The position numbers and the translations under genes are program-made. From the NCBI GenBank assembly GCA_004194705.1, contig SADC01001208.1, positions 80,117 through 144,116 on the forward strand: a DNA stretch of 64,000 nucleotides, given 5' to 3'. Below, piece by piece: positions 10,797 through 20,385 of this stretch. This DNA comes from Ditylenchus dipsaci. Lineage: Eukaryota > Nematoda > Chromadorea > Rhabditida > Anguinidae. Position 1 is the first letter of the stretch; every line of letters begins with the position of its first letter. The notes under the pieces were generated by a model, which saw only the letters and a list, made by a program, of their open reading frames with translations, had not been told where the DNA came from and did no database searches.

Positions 10797-11100
10797 GTTG
10801 TACAGAAATTTTGCAATGGTGGATCAGTCCTTTCTGTTTGTTCATTAGGTGGCCTGTGGAATGTTGAATGAGTCTAAACCAGTGTTGTAAAAATGTAAAT
10901 TTTGGGCGCTGGCACCGCACCGGTGCCTGTTGTCGGCACCGGTGCCGCATCGGGCATTAAATGCGGACTCCGGCACCGGTGCCGGCACCGGGCTGAACAT
11001 TTGCACCGGCACCGGGGCCTATCACATTCAGTATATTTTTTAAGGAAAAAAGTTCATTTTTTAACGGAAATGAAATTTGTTGTCTCAAAAAAAGTTTGGC

Positions 11101-11480
11101 TTATACAGAAATATGAATTTTATTGAAATTGAGCAGCACACGACGCTTTACGAGCAGTTGTCCAGAACGGCCTTTATGCCTTATTGTATTTATTGTGACA
11201 CCTGAGAAGACTCTTTCCACGCTAGCTGACGTGGCAGGGGATGGCAAGGTCACGAGTGCGATTTGTGATAGCTTCGGGAACAACTAAATCAATTTGTATT
11301 TTAAATCAGCTCTCTTCCTCAGTTGCTTTCCGTAGTCAAAAGCATTGCTTTTAATTGACCATTTTTAAACTGTTTCAATGTATTGGTTCATTTCTTGATC
11401 CAATGGGTCTGAAACGTGTTTCTCAGCCTGAGATTTTCCAAATTCAAAAAGCAAAAGAAAACGAATCCGTGGCACCATTA
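11101..11480 (-). pseudogene. hAT transposase C-terminal (dimerisation) domain, decayed
   Basis: On the minus strand, SQAEKHVSDPLDQEMNQYIE is followed by a stop, then an open run, another in-frame stop and LFPKLSQIALVTLPSPATSA and SVERVFS. The FPxLSxxA...PATSASxERVFS signature is the conserved hAT C-terminal dimerisation domain. Two in-frame stops mark it as dead. Its C-terminus points toward the left end of the surrounding hAT element, as expected for the cognate transposase. Confidence 0.85.
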
Positions 11481-11626
11481 ATATAGTATTAATATATGAT
11501 AAAATTGATTTATGATCAATTATCACATCGAACTATACCATTCCTTAACAAAAGCATCCAATTCTCTCACCTCTGGCTCCATAATCATTCGCTTTAATCG
11601 TTTGTTTGATTTGTTGTAAAAATGAA

Positions 11627-11889
11627 TACCGTATTTACTGTATTAAGTCCCCATGGGAAGTTACTTTTCAACCTCTAAAAAATCGAAAAATTTTGAGGTC
11701 GATTTTGAGATTTTTGGGTGCTCAACAAAATCTGAAAGGTGTAATCAGGTAAACTCGCGGCAACTAAGAAAACGCAAAAAACAGATTTGCGAATGTTCGC
11801 CCTAGGCTGAGAATATAAGGTCCGTAGGTGGGACTTATTAGAGGGTGGGGAGTTATTAGAGGGTGGGAGTTAATACAGTAAATAAGGTA
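11627..11889. mobile_element. Family B MITE
   Basis: TACCGTATTTACTGTATTAAG faces CTTAATACAGTAAATA-type sequence at 11864-11889. The internal segment with TTTTGAGGTCGATTTTGAG is shared with the copy at 18827-19091. Nested in the hAT element. Confidence 0.7.
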
Positions 11890-12416
11890 TGTGGTTTTAC
11901 TGGGCTTATATACATAATATATTTTTCGTACCCAACGATCGATATAACGATACGATATTTTCGGCCATATTTTAGAACGATCGATACGATGTATCGTATC
12001 GACCGGAGCTCTAGTCTCAAATAGCCTAAGCCTCCACCAATTCTATTCATTTATCAACGCTTTATTTGTCAAAAAATCAATTATCAGAAAGCAAGGTAGC
12101 TAGCAAATTTTGACCCGGGAATAAATGAGTACTTTTGAAAGGTAAGACAAGCCGGGCTACATTTTGAGTGTAAGGTTGCAAATGAGTGTGCAAATAACAA
12201 TTTTAATTAAATGTAACTTAAAAACATCAGTTCCAGGATACTACCGAAAAGTACTAGGATAGTCTATTGAGGATTCCATCGAATTGGACATGGTTCAGTG
12301 TTTTTCGAATTTACTAATACTTTAAAGTAACTTTTCATATGTGTGATAGATCAAATGAAAGACCATAACCTTGGCTACATTTTGACACTGAACTTGTAAA
12401 TAAAAGGAGAAAAAAT

Positions 12417-13247
12417 GGCAACCGGACAAAACCGACTTTTTTCCGGATTTGTCGCGCGACAAAACCGACTATATCCGGATTTGTCGCATCGTTTCTGTCG
12501 CGCGACAAAAACGACTATATCCGGATTTGTCGCACGACAAAAACGACTTTTTCCGGATTTGTCGCGCGACAAAAACGACTTATTTATTACTTTTCTTATC
12601 AATCTTTGGTATTTATTTGTGTTCCTTGCTACTGTATCTTAGTACATTGTTGATGTTATTATTTTACAGCTGTAATAAATGTCAAGTGATTCAGAAAACG
12701 ATAGAGTAAGCTAACGAGCACATTCTCTTGCAAAGGCCAGTGTCCAACAACGCGAGGAGAGGTCAGAGGAAGAGTTCCGATAAGTCGACCGAGGCAGTTA
12801 GAGTCAGAAAAGCAAGTGCATGGTCTGGTCAGAGCTTGGAATGAGAGAAGAAGGTTCGAAACAGAAGAGCCCTTTTACGAAGATGTGATCGACTTCCTCA
12901 AATCGATCAAGGTGCGCTTTTCTTCGCAAACGGCCAAAATCCAGACGTGGATGAATGGAGTGACGATGAAGAGCAGGAAGACGAAGAATAAAATATTCAT
13001 GTTATTTTCAAATTTTTCGGTCGTTATTATTGTCAAATGGTTAGGTAAATAAAGTTGATTAAAGCGGAAATGAGTGTTTTTGATTCATTTATGCTGATTA
13101 TGACCGAAAAGGCCGAGTTGGTGACTACGTTCAAGTCGAACATGAAGAATTAAAAACTAGAAAAGTCGGTTTTGTCGCACGACAAATCCGATATAGTCGT
13201 TTTGTCGTCCGACAAATACTTTTAAAATCCGGTTTTGTCCGGTTGCC
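12417..13247. mobile_element. Foldback element with GTCGCGCGACAAAA arms
   Basis: The ends are GGCAACCGGACAAAACCG and its inverted copy. Flanks GAAAAAAT and GAAAAAAAT look like an 8-9 bp duplication differing by one base in the A run. The left arm (12417-12580) has five units around GTCGCGCGACAAAACGACT. The right arm (13155-13247) has three inverted units. The interior has a short coding relic. Confidence 0.78.
12680..12991 (+). pseudogene. Cargo ORF relic of the 12417-13247 element (acidic C-terminus)
   Basis: One frame reads VHGLVRAWNERRRFETEEPF then YEDVIDFLKSIK. A different frame just downstream reads ALFFANGQNPDVDEWSDDEE and ends QEDEE with a TAA at 12989-12991. The very acidic tail looks like a genuine C-terminus, so the two parts are probably joined by an intron or an indel. 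I do not recognise the family. Acidic tails are common in transposon proteins. Confidence 0.4.
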
Positions 13248-13600
13248 GAAAAAAATAAGGTTGCAGCCAGTGTAGTCGAACCCGTGACCTAGGGCGATCA
13301 TGCATATATGAAGTGTCCCCCCCCTTTACTCGAACAAAAAGTGGCATACGCACTTCATGTTTCACTGAAATTGGAAAAAAATATTCTAATTTTGTTAAAA
13401 ATAGGCAGCGGTGCCAGATAAAAAATCGGCACCCGCACCGTGCGGCACCGGTGCCGGTGCTTTTTCGTTAAAATTTGGCACCGGCACCAGCACCGCTGCT
13501 TGCAAAACTTGGCACCGGCACCGGTGCCCGCACCGGTGCTTTTACATCACTGGTCCTAACGGTCATAAGGTAATAATATAAATCTCTCGATGCATGTATG

Positions 13601-13893
13601 TACAGGGTGATTGAAGAATTCGGCCACTTTCATGAGTTCATAATTTTTTGAGAGCCGTTTTTGAAAATTTTTGTGAACACCAATCCCTCCTGTGGTTTGA
13701 ATTGCCCATCCCGAGGTCATTTACAGAGCAGGACCCAGACCACGGGCAACCAAGCAAAGATCTTGTTTGTGACTTTATGTACCAAAAACATTGCAATCAA
13801 AAACTGAGCCGATTGTATGCACAGAATTCGAAAAACGACTCACAAAACAAATTATGGCCCTAGAAAGTGACCGAATTCTTGAATTACCCTGTA
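13601..13893. mobile_element. Tc1/mariner-like MITE
   Basis: TACAGGGTGATTGAAGAATTC on the left faces GAATTCTTGAATTACCCTGTA on the right, with a TA at each edge. About 290 bp and without a transposase. The open frames at 13648-14012 run across or beyond it and show no domain. Confidence 0.7.
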
Positions 13894-14511
13894 CTCCGTT
13901 AAAAGTATCATTGTTCTGCTGTATGATGTCTTGCAACTTTTGCCCGTTCTGCTGTGTTATAGACCGTAAGCGCCAAGTTTGGAGCCGTTTTCTGGCTCTG
14001 GCTTTTTTGTAGAAAAAATCGGCCTACCCCTGAAACACGCCATGATAATATGCACGTACGCACAATAATATGCACATTTGATACGCACATCATATAAATA
14101 TCTCATGAGCCAAAGCATTGAAGGGTTCGGCAAGTTCAAATAACAATTCTGAGATCTAAAAATCGGCAAAACATCTTTAAATTGATATACATTTGTATTT
14201 ATAGTACGGCTCCAACAAATGTAGTTGTAGTAATTAGTGGCTGCAATGTATGTCAAAAGTAGGGCTGCCGAAAATTTAATCCTTTGGGTTACTTTCTAAC
14301 TTTTTGAAAATTTTCAAGAGGTCTAAAAAATGTGACCCTTTTTGTGATCCGCTAGGTCAGAAAAGTCACATTTTTTGACTAGGGAACTTCCAGTAATGAC
14401 TTTTTTCAAAGAGACCTTGTTAACAGGTTTTTTAAATCAAATTGAGTAAATGTAGCTATTAGGTAGCTATCCCAAACAACTAGGCAAAACTAAGTGCCCC
14501 TTCTTATACAG

Positions 14512-14645
14512 CCCATTCAAAAAAGTGCATTGATGCTTTTGTTCCAACATTAGAAATGAAACCAAATTTCCTTCCTGATTATAAAGAAAAATTGTGGAAT
14601 GAACTTGCGCAAAATAGAAGATATGGTCAAAATCAGTTTGCTAAG
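14512..14645 (+). CDS. Candidate exon, first part of an ORF split by transposons
   Basis: An acceptor-like TTCTTATACAG precedes 44 open codons, with peptide HSKKCIDAFVPTLEMKPN then FLPDYKEKLWNELAQNRRYG and QNQFAK. The stretch ends at AAG|GTA, where the nested insertions 14649-15511 and 15517-15796 begin. It continues in frame at 15805. I do not recognise the protein. The mixed composition (W, Q, N, charged residues) looks coding, but there is no family match I can name, and upstream exons were not located. Confidence 0.45.
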
Positions 14646-14774
14646 GTATAGGGTTGTCGATTCGATTAATCGAAATCGATTAATCGCACTCATTAATCGA
14701 AAAAATTTCGATTATCGATTAATCGAAAATTTCGATTTTCGATTATCGATTCGATTAATCGAAAATGTCGGTTA

Positions 14775-15020
14775 TTAATTAGATTCCATTAATAATGGAA
14801 TCTTCTGTAGTCTTAAGTAGTCTTTTATATCACACGGAGAATGTGTACACATGAAAAAGCCAAAGTCTAAAGTGATTGCTGAAAAGAAAAGTCTGAAATA
14901 ATTTCCAGAAAACACAAGCCTAAAGTAATTTTTGAAAGCCAAAAAAGTCTTAAGTAATTTTTTGAAAGCCAAAGTCCGAAATGATATGTAAAACACGAGT
15001 GTTTGTCTATTTAAGTAGTT
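14775..15020. repeat. AAAGTCTAAAGTGATT repeat region inside the hAT element
   Basis: Units like GCCAAAGTCTAAAGTGATT and AGCCTAAAGTAATTTTTG recur five or so times. This is non-coding filler of the surrounding element. Confidence 0.4.
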
Positions 15021-15084
15021 GTGTTGATTTGTTTTTTAAACAATGAGACAAATTTTTAGACTAGTTACCCCAGACTCAAGGTCT

Positions 15085-15326
15085 TTAAAGGGTCATTGCC
15101 ACCTGTTTGAATTGTCCCCCGCCAATTCAAATTTTTTTTCGCCTAATCATTCAACTTATGTACTGATTTTTCAACTTGGTTTCTAACAAAACAAGGCTAG
15201 AATTTAATTTTAGGTATAGTTTTGTTAGAAACCAAGTTGAAAAATTCGTACAGAAGTTGAATGATTCAGAAAAAAAAACTGAATTGGCGGGGACAACCGT
15301 TGTCGGGGACGGCAATGACCCTTTAA
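15085..15326. mobile_element. Family C (TTAA-bounded) MITE
   Basis: TTAAAGGGTCATTGCC and GGCAATGACCCTTTAA are perfect inverted ends with TTAA at both edges. Inside is a second palindrome (AACTTGGTTTCTAACAAAAC against its complement). Near-identical copies lie at 39641-39880 and 25318-25557. Confidence 0.8.
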
Positions 15327-15516
15327 GTTCAGAACAGTTATGTAAAAAACTAGTTTGAGTAACATTCTAGCTTTTTCAATAACCGCCGTATTTAGATGCT
15401 ATATTAGAAAGCCAGTTCGTGCACTGAACACGTTAACTGATTAAGAGGATCAAAAAATGTTGGGGTTTTTCGATTCGATTCATGGAAAATTTCGATGCAT
15501 CGACAACCCTACTAAG

Positions 15517-15796
15517 TAGAGTAGTTCACGGTCGGTTAATTGGCCTTACCCGGTTTTCGGTTAACCGGGATTTTGGCTACCCGGTTTTGGTTACGGTTTT
15601 TCAGTTTTTTTTCGGTCGTTAACCGGCTTGTACCCGGTTTTCGGTTTTTTTTGTCGTAAATTAACCGAAATTTCGCTGTACCCGGTTTTCGGTTTTCCCG
15701 GTTTTTTGTACCCGGTTTTTCGGTCGTTTTTTTTTGGCCAAAATACCGGTCGGTCGTTAACCGACCGGGTCGGTTAACCGACCGTGAACTACTCTA
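15517..15796. mobile_element. hAT-type MITE with CGGTTAACCG arms
   Basis: TAGAGTAGTTCACGGTCGG and its exact inverted copy bound the element. It is flanked by a perfect 8-bp duplication CTACTAAG (15509-15516 and 15797-15804). The interior is made of TACCCGGTTTTCGGTT and CGGTCGTTAACC units. It landed on the right edge of the older element 14649-15511. Confidence 0.85.
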
Positions 15797-15804
15797 CTAC
15801 TAAG

Positions 15805-15855
15805 GTATCCAAAGATCTTCAGAGAGAAACGCTTAAGTCTTTCAAAAACAAATAA
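15805..15855 (+). CDS. Candidate exon, second part of the split ORF
   Basis: Reads VSKDLQRETLKSFKNK, then TAA at 15853-15855, in frame with the stretch ending at 14645. An AATAAA overlaps the stop (15851-15856). The preceding bases CTACTAAG form a plausible acceptor and the upstream AAG|GTATAG a plausible donor, both supplied by the transposon target duplications. Confidence 0.42.
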   Translation, partial: VSKDLQRETLKSFKNK

Positions 15856-15939
15856 AAAAGACTTTTAAAGGGAAAACATCTAGGCAATTTTTTCGTACAT
15901 CTCCAACCGAATAAAACCCTCAAAAATGTCATTCTGCCC

Positions 15940-16138
15940 TTAAAGGACCATACTTGTTGATGACAATGAGAATTTGCAAAATTTAATGCGCGCGGGACAC
16001 TTCTTTTTCGTCTCGCTCTCTACTCTTTTGAGTTATTTTGAACGACTCGAAAGAGTAGATTGCGAGACGAAAGAGAAGTGTCCCGCGCGCATTGAATTTG
16101 CCAAATTCTCATTGTCATTAACAAGTATGGTCCTTTAA
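15940..16138. mobile_element. Family C (TTAA-bounded) palindromic MITE
   Basis: TTAAAGGACCATACTTGTT and its inverted copy bound a nearly complete palindrome of about 199 bp. Arms include ATGACAATGAGAATTTGC and GCGCGCGGGACACTTCT. TTAA at both edges. Confidence 0.85.
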
Positions 16139-16431
16139 ACATGACGGAAAAATAGCTTTATCTGCTTTCAAAATTCTGAAATTTTTTCTTCCTATTCTTC
16201 CTCTGTTTTTCTTCCTCCCATTGAAATTTCGCTTAACTATGATCACATAACAGGTGATTGAGCTATATCGATATGAATGAAGACGAGGTCTATAAAATTC
16301 TCGTGTCTTTGCCGAACCGTAACAACACCTCACCAGATGTATACCATATATTTTTCTAAAAACTTGTGCGGAATCTTTGACCAAAACAATTACCCAATTT
16401 TAGATGTTCAATGACGAGCGGAACAATACTT

Positions 16432-16686
16432 CAAATTTGGAAAACATCCATCAATATTCTCTTCACAAAAAAGGTGATCCGTCTATACCGTCAATTACAG
16501 ACCAATTAGTTTACGTGTTCACTATGCAAATACTTGAAGAATTAGTCCATAAAGAATTTATACTGTTTTGAAACAGAAAGTATTTTGCCTAATTACCAAC
16601 ACGGGTTTCGAAAGAAAAAATCAGTGACCACACAATTGCTTGAAGTTTTTGACGATTGGACTACCGCTTGGAAAACAAAAAATATA
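16432..16686 (+). pseudogene. LINE reverse transcriptase, 5' part
   Basis: Translated pieces in two frames read KKGDPSIPS, NYRPISL and LPNYQHGFRKKKSVTTQLLE. These are the conserved RT segments upstream of the catalytic palm in non-LTR retrotransposons (NYRPISL, then QxGFRxxxS). The coding sequence is frameshifted and cut at 16686 by the element 16695-17463. It resumes at 17472. Confidence 0.8.
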
Positions 16687-16694
16687 GACATTTG

Positions 16695-17463
16695 GGCAGG
16701 AGCAGCTTGCGACATTTCACATTGCGACAATTCAAATTGCGACAAATTGAGATTGCAACAATTCGAATTGCGACAAATTCGAATTGCGACAATTCAAATT
16801 GCGACAAATTCAAATTGCGACAATTTGAATTGCGACAATTCAAATTGCGACAATTCAATTGCGACAATTTGAATTGCGACAATTCAAATTGCGACAATTC
16901 AAATTGCGACAATTCAAATTGCGACAAATTCAAATTGCGACAATTTGAATTGCGACTGGCGATGGCTTAAGTATATGTTCTCAGTCTACAAGATGTCTTT
17001 CTGGTCTTATTTCTTGATTAATTTTAAGGAAAATGACTTTTTTGGCACTTGTTTACATCCTACACTCAATGCTTACTTATACTTGATGCTTATAAAGGTT
17101 GACATTAACTAAATGTAAAGATATAGCCATGATGGTCATATTTTCATATGATTTATCTTCTTAGACGGCTAATTTAAACCAGCGCAGTACTAATAACAGC
17201 AACGAAAAAGAAATTACAGCGTCCAAATTTAAAATTGTCAAATTGTCGCAATTCAAATTGTCGCAATTCGAATTTGTCGCAATTTGAATTGTCGCAATCT
17301 GATTTTGTCGCAATTTGAATTTGTCGCAATTTGAATTGTCGCAATTTGAATTGTTTCAATTTGAATTGTCGCAATTTGAATTTGTCGCTATTTGAATTGT
17401 CGCAATTTGAATTTGTCGCTATTTGAATTGTCGCAATGTGAAATGTCGCAAGCTGCTCCTGCC
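16695..17463. mobile_element. Foldback element with AATTGCGACAATTCA arms inserted in a LINE
   Basis: The ends GGCAGGAGCAGCTTGCGAC and inverted copy are identical. A perfect 8-bp duplication GACATTTG flanks it (16687-16694, 17464-17471). The left arm (16705-16955) is about 18 units of ATTGCGACAATTCAA and the right arm (17230-17450) the inverted equivalent. The roughly 270-bp centre has no coding sequence. Removing the insert joins the two halves of the LINE reverse transcriptase, which proves transposition. Confidence 0.9.
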
Positions 17464-17471
17464 GACATTTG

Positions 17472-18274
17472 TTACTTCGATATCTAAGTCCTTTGATACT
17501 GTTTCGCACTAGTTACTTCTTGAAAAATTTGCAAGGTAGGAATATATGGAGCTTTGCTTAACTGGATCAAAAATTTTGCTGTCCCGCGGACTTATTCGTC
17601 AAAGTAGGCGAAGCTTTGTCTTCTTCGAAAATAGCTACTAGTGGGGTACCTCAAGGCTCTGTTCTTGGCCCACTTCTATTCTTATTCTACATTGCTGATC
17701 TTCCTACTGTGACCCAAGTGAGCGGATTAAGATTAAACTTTACGCTGATGATCTAAATGCTTACACAGTTTTCAATCTAAATGAAAGACCTTCGAATTTA
17801 CAAAAAATTTATTGAGGATTTTTTGAGTGCTGCAATTTCAACGAATTGAAAATCGCTCCTGAAAAATGTCAAGTTCTTCACCTTGGTCAGAAAAATCCTC
17901 ACTTTAATTATTATTTAGATAAAATTCCTATTTCAAAAGTTACTGAATCTATTAGAGATCTTGGAGTTATTATTAGACCAGATTTGAAATGGAATGGTCA
18001 TATAAATCATATTGTAAGATTGCAAGAGTTAGGTTGTTTTTCTCTTTTTGAAGCTATTCGCTCCTCTGATCCCAAATTTTTAACTAACATGTACACCACA
18101 TATTTAGACCTATTCTCGAATCATCTTGTGCTATATACAATCCTTATCTCAAAAAAGACTCCAAAACTATTGAAAAAGTTCAGAAACAAGCACTTACTTT
18201 TATATACTCTAGATGCTTTAAATCTTAAGACTCAGATCACTCTTACTCATACAAAAAGTGCTTACTTTTATTAA
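17472..18274 (+). pseudogene. LINE reverse transcriptase, 3' part
   Basis: Pieces read SKSFDTVSH, then GIYGALLNWIKNFL, then SGVPQGSVLGPLLFLFYIAD and KLYADDLNAYT, then the open frame 17846-18274 beginning KIAPEKCQVLHLGQ. SGVPQGSVLGPLLF and YADD are the canonical RT motifs of Jockey/CR1-like LINEs. Several frameshifts and a stop mark it as dead. It continues the fragment ending at 16686. The thumb region follows YADD, and no 3' tail or poly(A) could be defined. Confidence 0.87.
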
Positions 18275-18284
18275 ATGCGGGGCC

Positions 18285-18600
18285 CAAATGCATGTCAAGG
18301 GCCATTTTAAAGACTTGGATTAAATTGTCCCATTTTAGGCAGTTGGATTCAATTGTCCCTTGGCTTCAAGCGGTCGTTGTATTCAATTGACACGTACCGG
18401 GATTCACCGATGAATTTGCCAGTGAATTCGCCAAATTTGATTTTGCCGGCAAATCCGCCAACTCTAGCTTTTACTTGAAAAATTATGCTTTTATCTAATA
18501 TTTTTTCATTTTATCTCGGTGCCGGTGCCGCTATCATGTCGTGTTTCCGGTGTCGGTGCCAAGTTTTAGGTTTTCACCACACCGACCATAACCACTAAAA
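18285..18600. repeat. Degenerate motif arrays
   Basis: Units of TTGGATTCAATTGTCCC occur three times (18315-18400). AATTTGCCAGTGAATTCGCC and GGTGCCGGTGCC units follow. They look like single arms of array-type elements without their partners. Confidence 0.4.
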
Positions 18601-18826
18601 GCTGGCATTAGGGATAGAACTAAAGAGGGAGGAAACTTTATATACGCCTCGCCTAGGCTCAAAGGTGTGCCCTGGGTGCAAAACTTATTTTTACCTTCTT
18701 TTATTTAGAAGTTTGGTGTTGAAATGATCCTCACACTCTCAGCTGTCTAACAAGAGCATCAGCTCAGGGTTCCACACTCAATGGAGCTTATTTATACGTT
18801 CGCTAATTTAGGCTAAATTTCCGAAA

Positions 18827-19091
18827 TACCGTATTTTCTGTATTAAGTCCCACAGGGGAGTTATTGTTCAACCTCAAAAAAGTTGGAAAATTTTGAGGTT
18901 GATTTTGAAATTTTGGGTGCTCAACCTAAATCTGAAAAGTAGAATCAGGAAAAGTCGTGATAATTAAGAAAACGCAAAAACAGATTTGCAAAATGTTTTA
19001 TCTAGGCTGAGATATAAGGTCCATATAGGGGGGAGTTATTACAGAGGGGGGAGTTATTAGAGAGGGGGGACTTAATACAGAAAATACGGTA
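18827..19091. mobile_element. Family B MITE
   Basis: TACCGTATTTTCTGTATTAAG faces CTTAATACAGAAAATACGGTA, a near-perfect inverted pair with TA at the edges. The interior GGGGGAGTTATTAGAG-type units match the copy at 11627-11889. Confidence 0.78.
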
Positions 19092-19675
19092 GGCTTAATT
19101 TAATAGGCTAAATTTTCAAAAATCGATGTGTTTGGATGTTTTCTTTGACTGGTTTGATTGGTATTTTCTGACTTTCATATATAAGTTATACGTTTCATAT
19201 CCCAATATGTAGCCTAGATTCTGGGCTTCCATTTGATCTATTATACAAAGAAAAAGATAATATCTTGTCAGAGCTAAAATTGAAAAACATTTAACGATGT
19301 ATAATTCCATGCCATCCTTTATTTTGACGGTCATTCGCATAATATCCAAAATTAGGGAGCTTGCTGACAGTAAAGTAGTTCTAAAAATAATCGCAATCGA
19401 TTGCTCGATGGTTTTTGCCTCTAGAAGTCTGTGAACTTACTAAAAAGTAAAGTAAATATATAGGGCGTGGGCTGTAGGAACTTTCGTAAGAACGAACTTT
19501 CGTAAGAAACAGTTTCGTAACAGCGAAAATTCGTAAAAAACTTTTTTGTAACAGCGAATTTTCGTAAGAAACTTTTTCGTAACAGCGAATTTTCGTAACG
19601 AATTCCTTTCGTAAGAGGAAATTATCGAATTTTTTTTCACTTCTAATCAATTTTTCGGCTCTATATGTGTTCGTG

Positions 19676-20110
19676 GAACTCCCAAAAAAATTTTGCCTTG
19701 GTCCCCCCTGTTGTTTTTTTTTCGTAATTTTTTGAAATTTGTGCCTTGGTCCCCCTGTTGATTTGTTTTGATATTTTTTTTCAAAAGTCTTAAAAAGTAA
19801 AATTGTAAACTGTAAAATTTAGGTTACCAATCTGAATATGTATTTTTCGCCGAATGAAAGGTTCCTCTATGACGAGAACAGCGATGTGCAAACGATTCCT
19901 GCAGCCGAAATTACTTTGCGTGACATTTTTGCTTTGGACAACATTTCTGCAATCAAGTGGCTGGCGAGCAATCGTATGATTCCCAATTCGTGCTGTAAAA
20001 AATATCAAAACAAATCAACAGGGGGACCAAGGCACAAATTTCAAAAAATTACGAAAAAAAACAACAGGGGGGACCAAGGCAAAATTTTTTTGGGAGTTCC
20101 ACGAACACAT
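19676..20110. repeat. Nested inverted GGGGGACCAAGGC segments flanking the transposase start
   Basis: Two head-to-tail copies of GCCTTGGTCCCCCCTGTTG-like sequence (19697, 19740) face two inverted copies (20015, 20062). The CACGAACACATATAGAGCC / GGCTCTATATGTGTTCGTG outer pair closes the hairpin at about 19658 and 20115. The same end motif is dispersed in the window. Confidence 0.6.
19838..19996 (+). pseudogene. ISXO2/Merlin-like transposase N-terminus (truncated)
   Basis: Starting at ATG 19838 the peptide reads MYFSPNERFLYDE, later ITLRDIFALDN and IKWLASNRMIPNSCC. The WLxxxxLIPxSxxC pattern (the start of the N-terminal zinc-binding part) is typical of IS1595/ISXO2-type transposases. The frame runs straight into the inverted GGGGGACCAAGGC segment, so everything after the first cysteines is missing. 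The fragment at 7306-7441 would be a later part of the same family. Confidence 0.5.
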
Positions 20111-20385
20111 ATAGAGCCAATTTTTCTAATTCAGGATTTCATCTGATTCATTTGTTTTTGCCTTTCTGTCACTGTTTGACACTTCGAACAGTTAATTATA
20201 TGACTATTAACTGTATTAGCACAAAAGTTGGTAAGCATAGGTCATATAACTGAAAATTTTTATAATTAGTTGACCCCCGGATTTTCATCCATTAGGAGAC
20301 CAGCAGAAACACCCAAAAGCATGGTGAAAAACTCCGGCTAGAATTTATATATTATAAAAATACACATAGCTATTTCCCATTAGTG

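Larger units (their letters stand above)
12300..13315. repeat. Family S (tRNA-ended repeat), split by another element
   Basis: The segment AACCTTGGCTACATTTTGAC at about 12368 matches the copy at 29317-29912. The right end (13258-13312) carries the reversed tRNA-like box GTCGAACCCGTGACCTAGG followed by GCGATCATGCATATA. The repeat is interrupted by the element at 12417-13247. Removing the insertion rejoins sequence that matches the uninterrupted copy near 29830-29860. Confidence 0.6.
10880..13552. mobile_element. hAT transposon with GC-rich GGCACCGGTGCC arms, decayed and nested
   Basis: The ends are CAGTGTTGTAAAAATG and, inverted, CAGTGATGTAAAAGC. Flanks GTCTAAAC (10872-10879) and GTCCTAAC (13553-13560) match at 6 of 8 bases, as an old 8-bp duplication would. 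CAGTGxTGTAAA ends are typical of hAT. Both arms (10905-11015 and 13405-13540) are arrays of GGCACCGGTGCC-type units, strikingly GC-rich for this locus. A hAT transposase relic lies in the left half on the minus strand. A family B MITE (11627-11889) and a motif-array element (12417-13247) are nested inside. Confidence 0.82.
14649..15511. mobile_element. hAT-type element with ATTAATCGAAA arms, sitting at an AAG|GTA site
   Basis: TAGGGTTGTCGATTCGATTA is the left end and CATCGACAACCCTA the right. The left arm (14649-14772) is an array of CGATTAATCGAAAATTTCG units, and a short inverted arm lies at 15468-15511. The duplicated target is CTAAGGTA: 14641-14648 on the left, and on the right 15512-15516 continued at 15805-15807 (equivalently 15800-15807) because a second element later inserted there. 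It contains a TTAAAGG MITE (15085-15326). Confidence 0.8.

Noticed and set aside
12415..12709. Three overlapping frames rich in R, D and K
   Set aside because: They translate the GTCGCGCGACAAAA array in all frames. No domain or codon bias.
16585..16970. Overlapping open frames of about 95-104 codons on both strands
   Set aside because: Past 16694 they translate the ATTGCGACAATTC array. Only the first 35 codons are real coding sequence (LINE reverse transcriptase).
16700..17450. Regularly spaced short repeats resembling a CRISPR array
   Set aside because: The spacers are not unique, the units are contiguous and inverted, and the DNA is eukaryotic. It is a foldback transposon arm.
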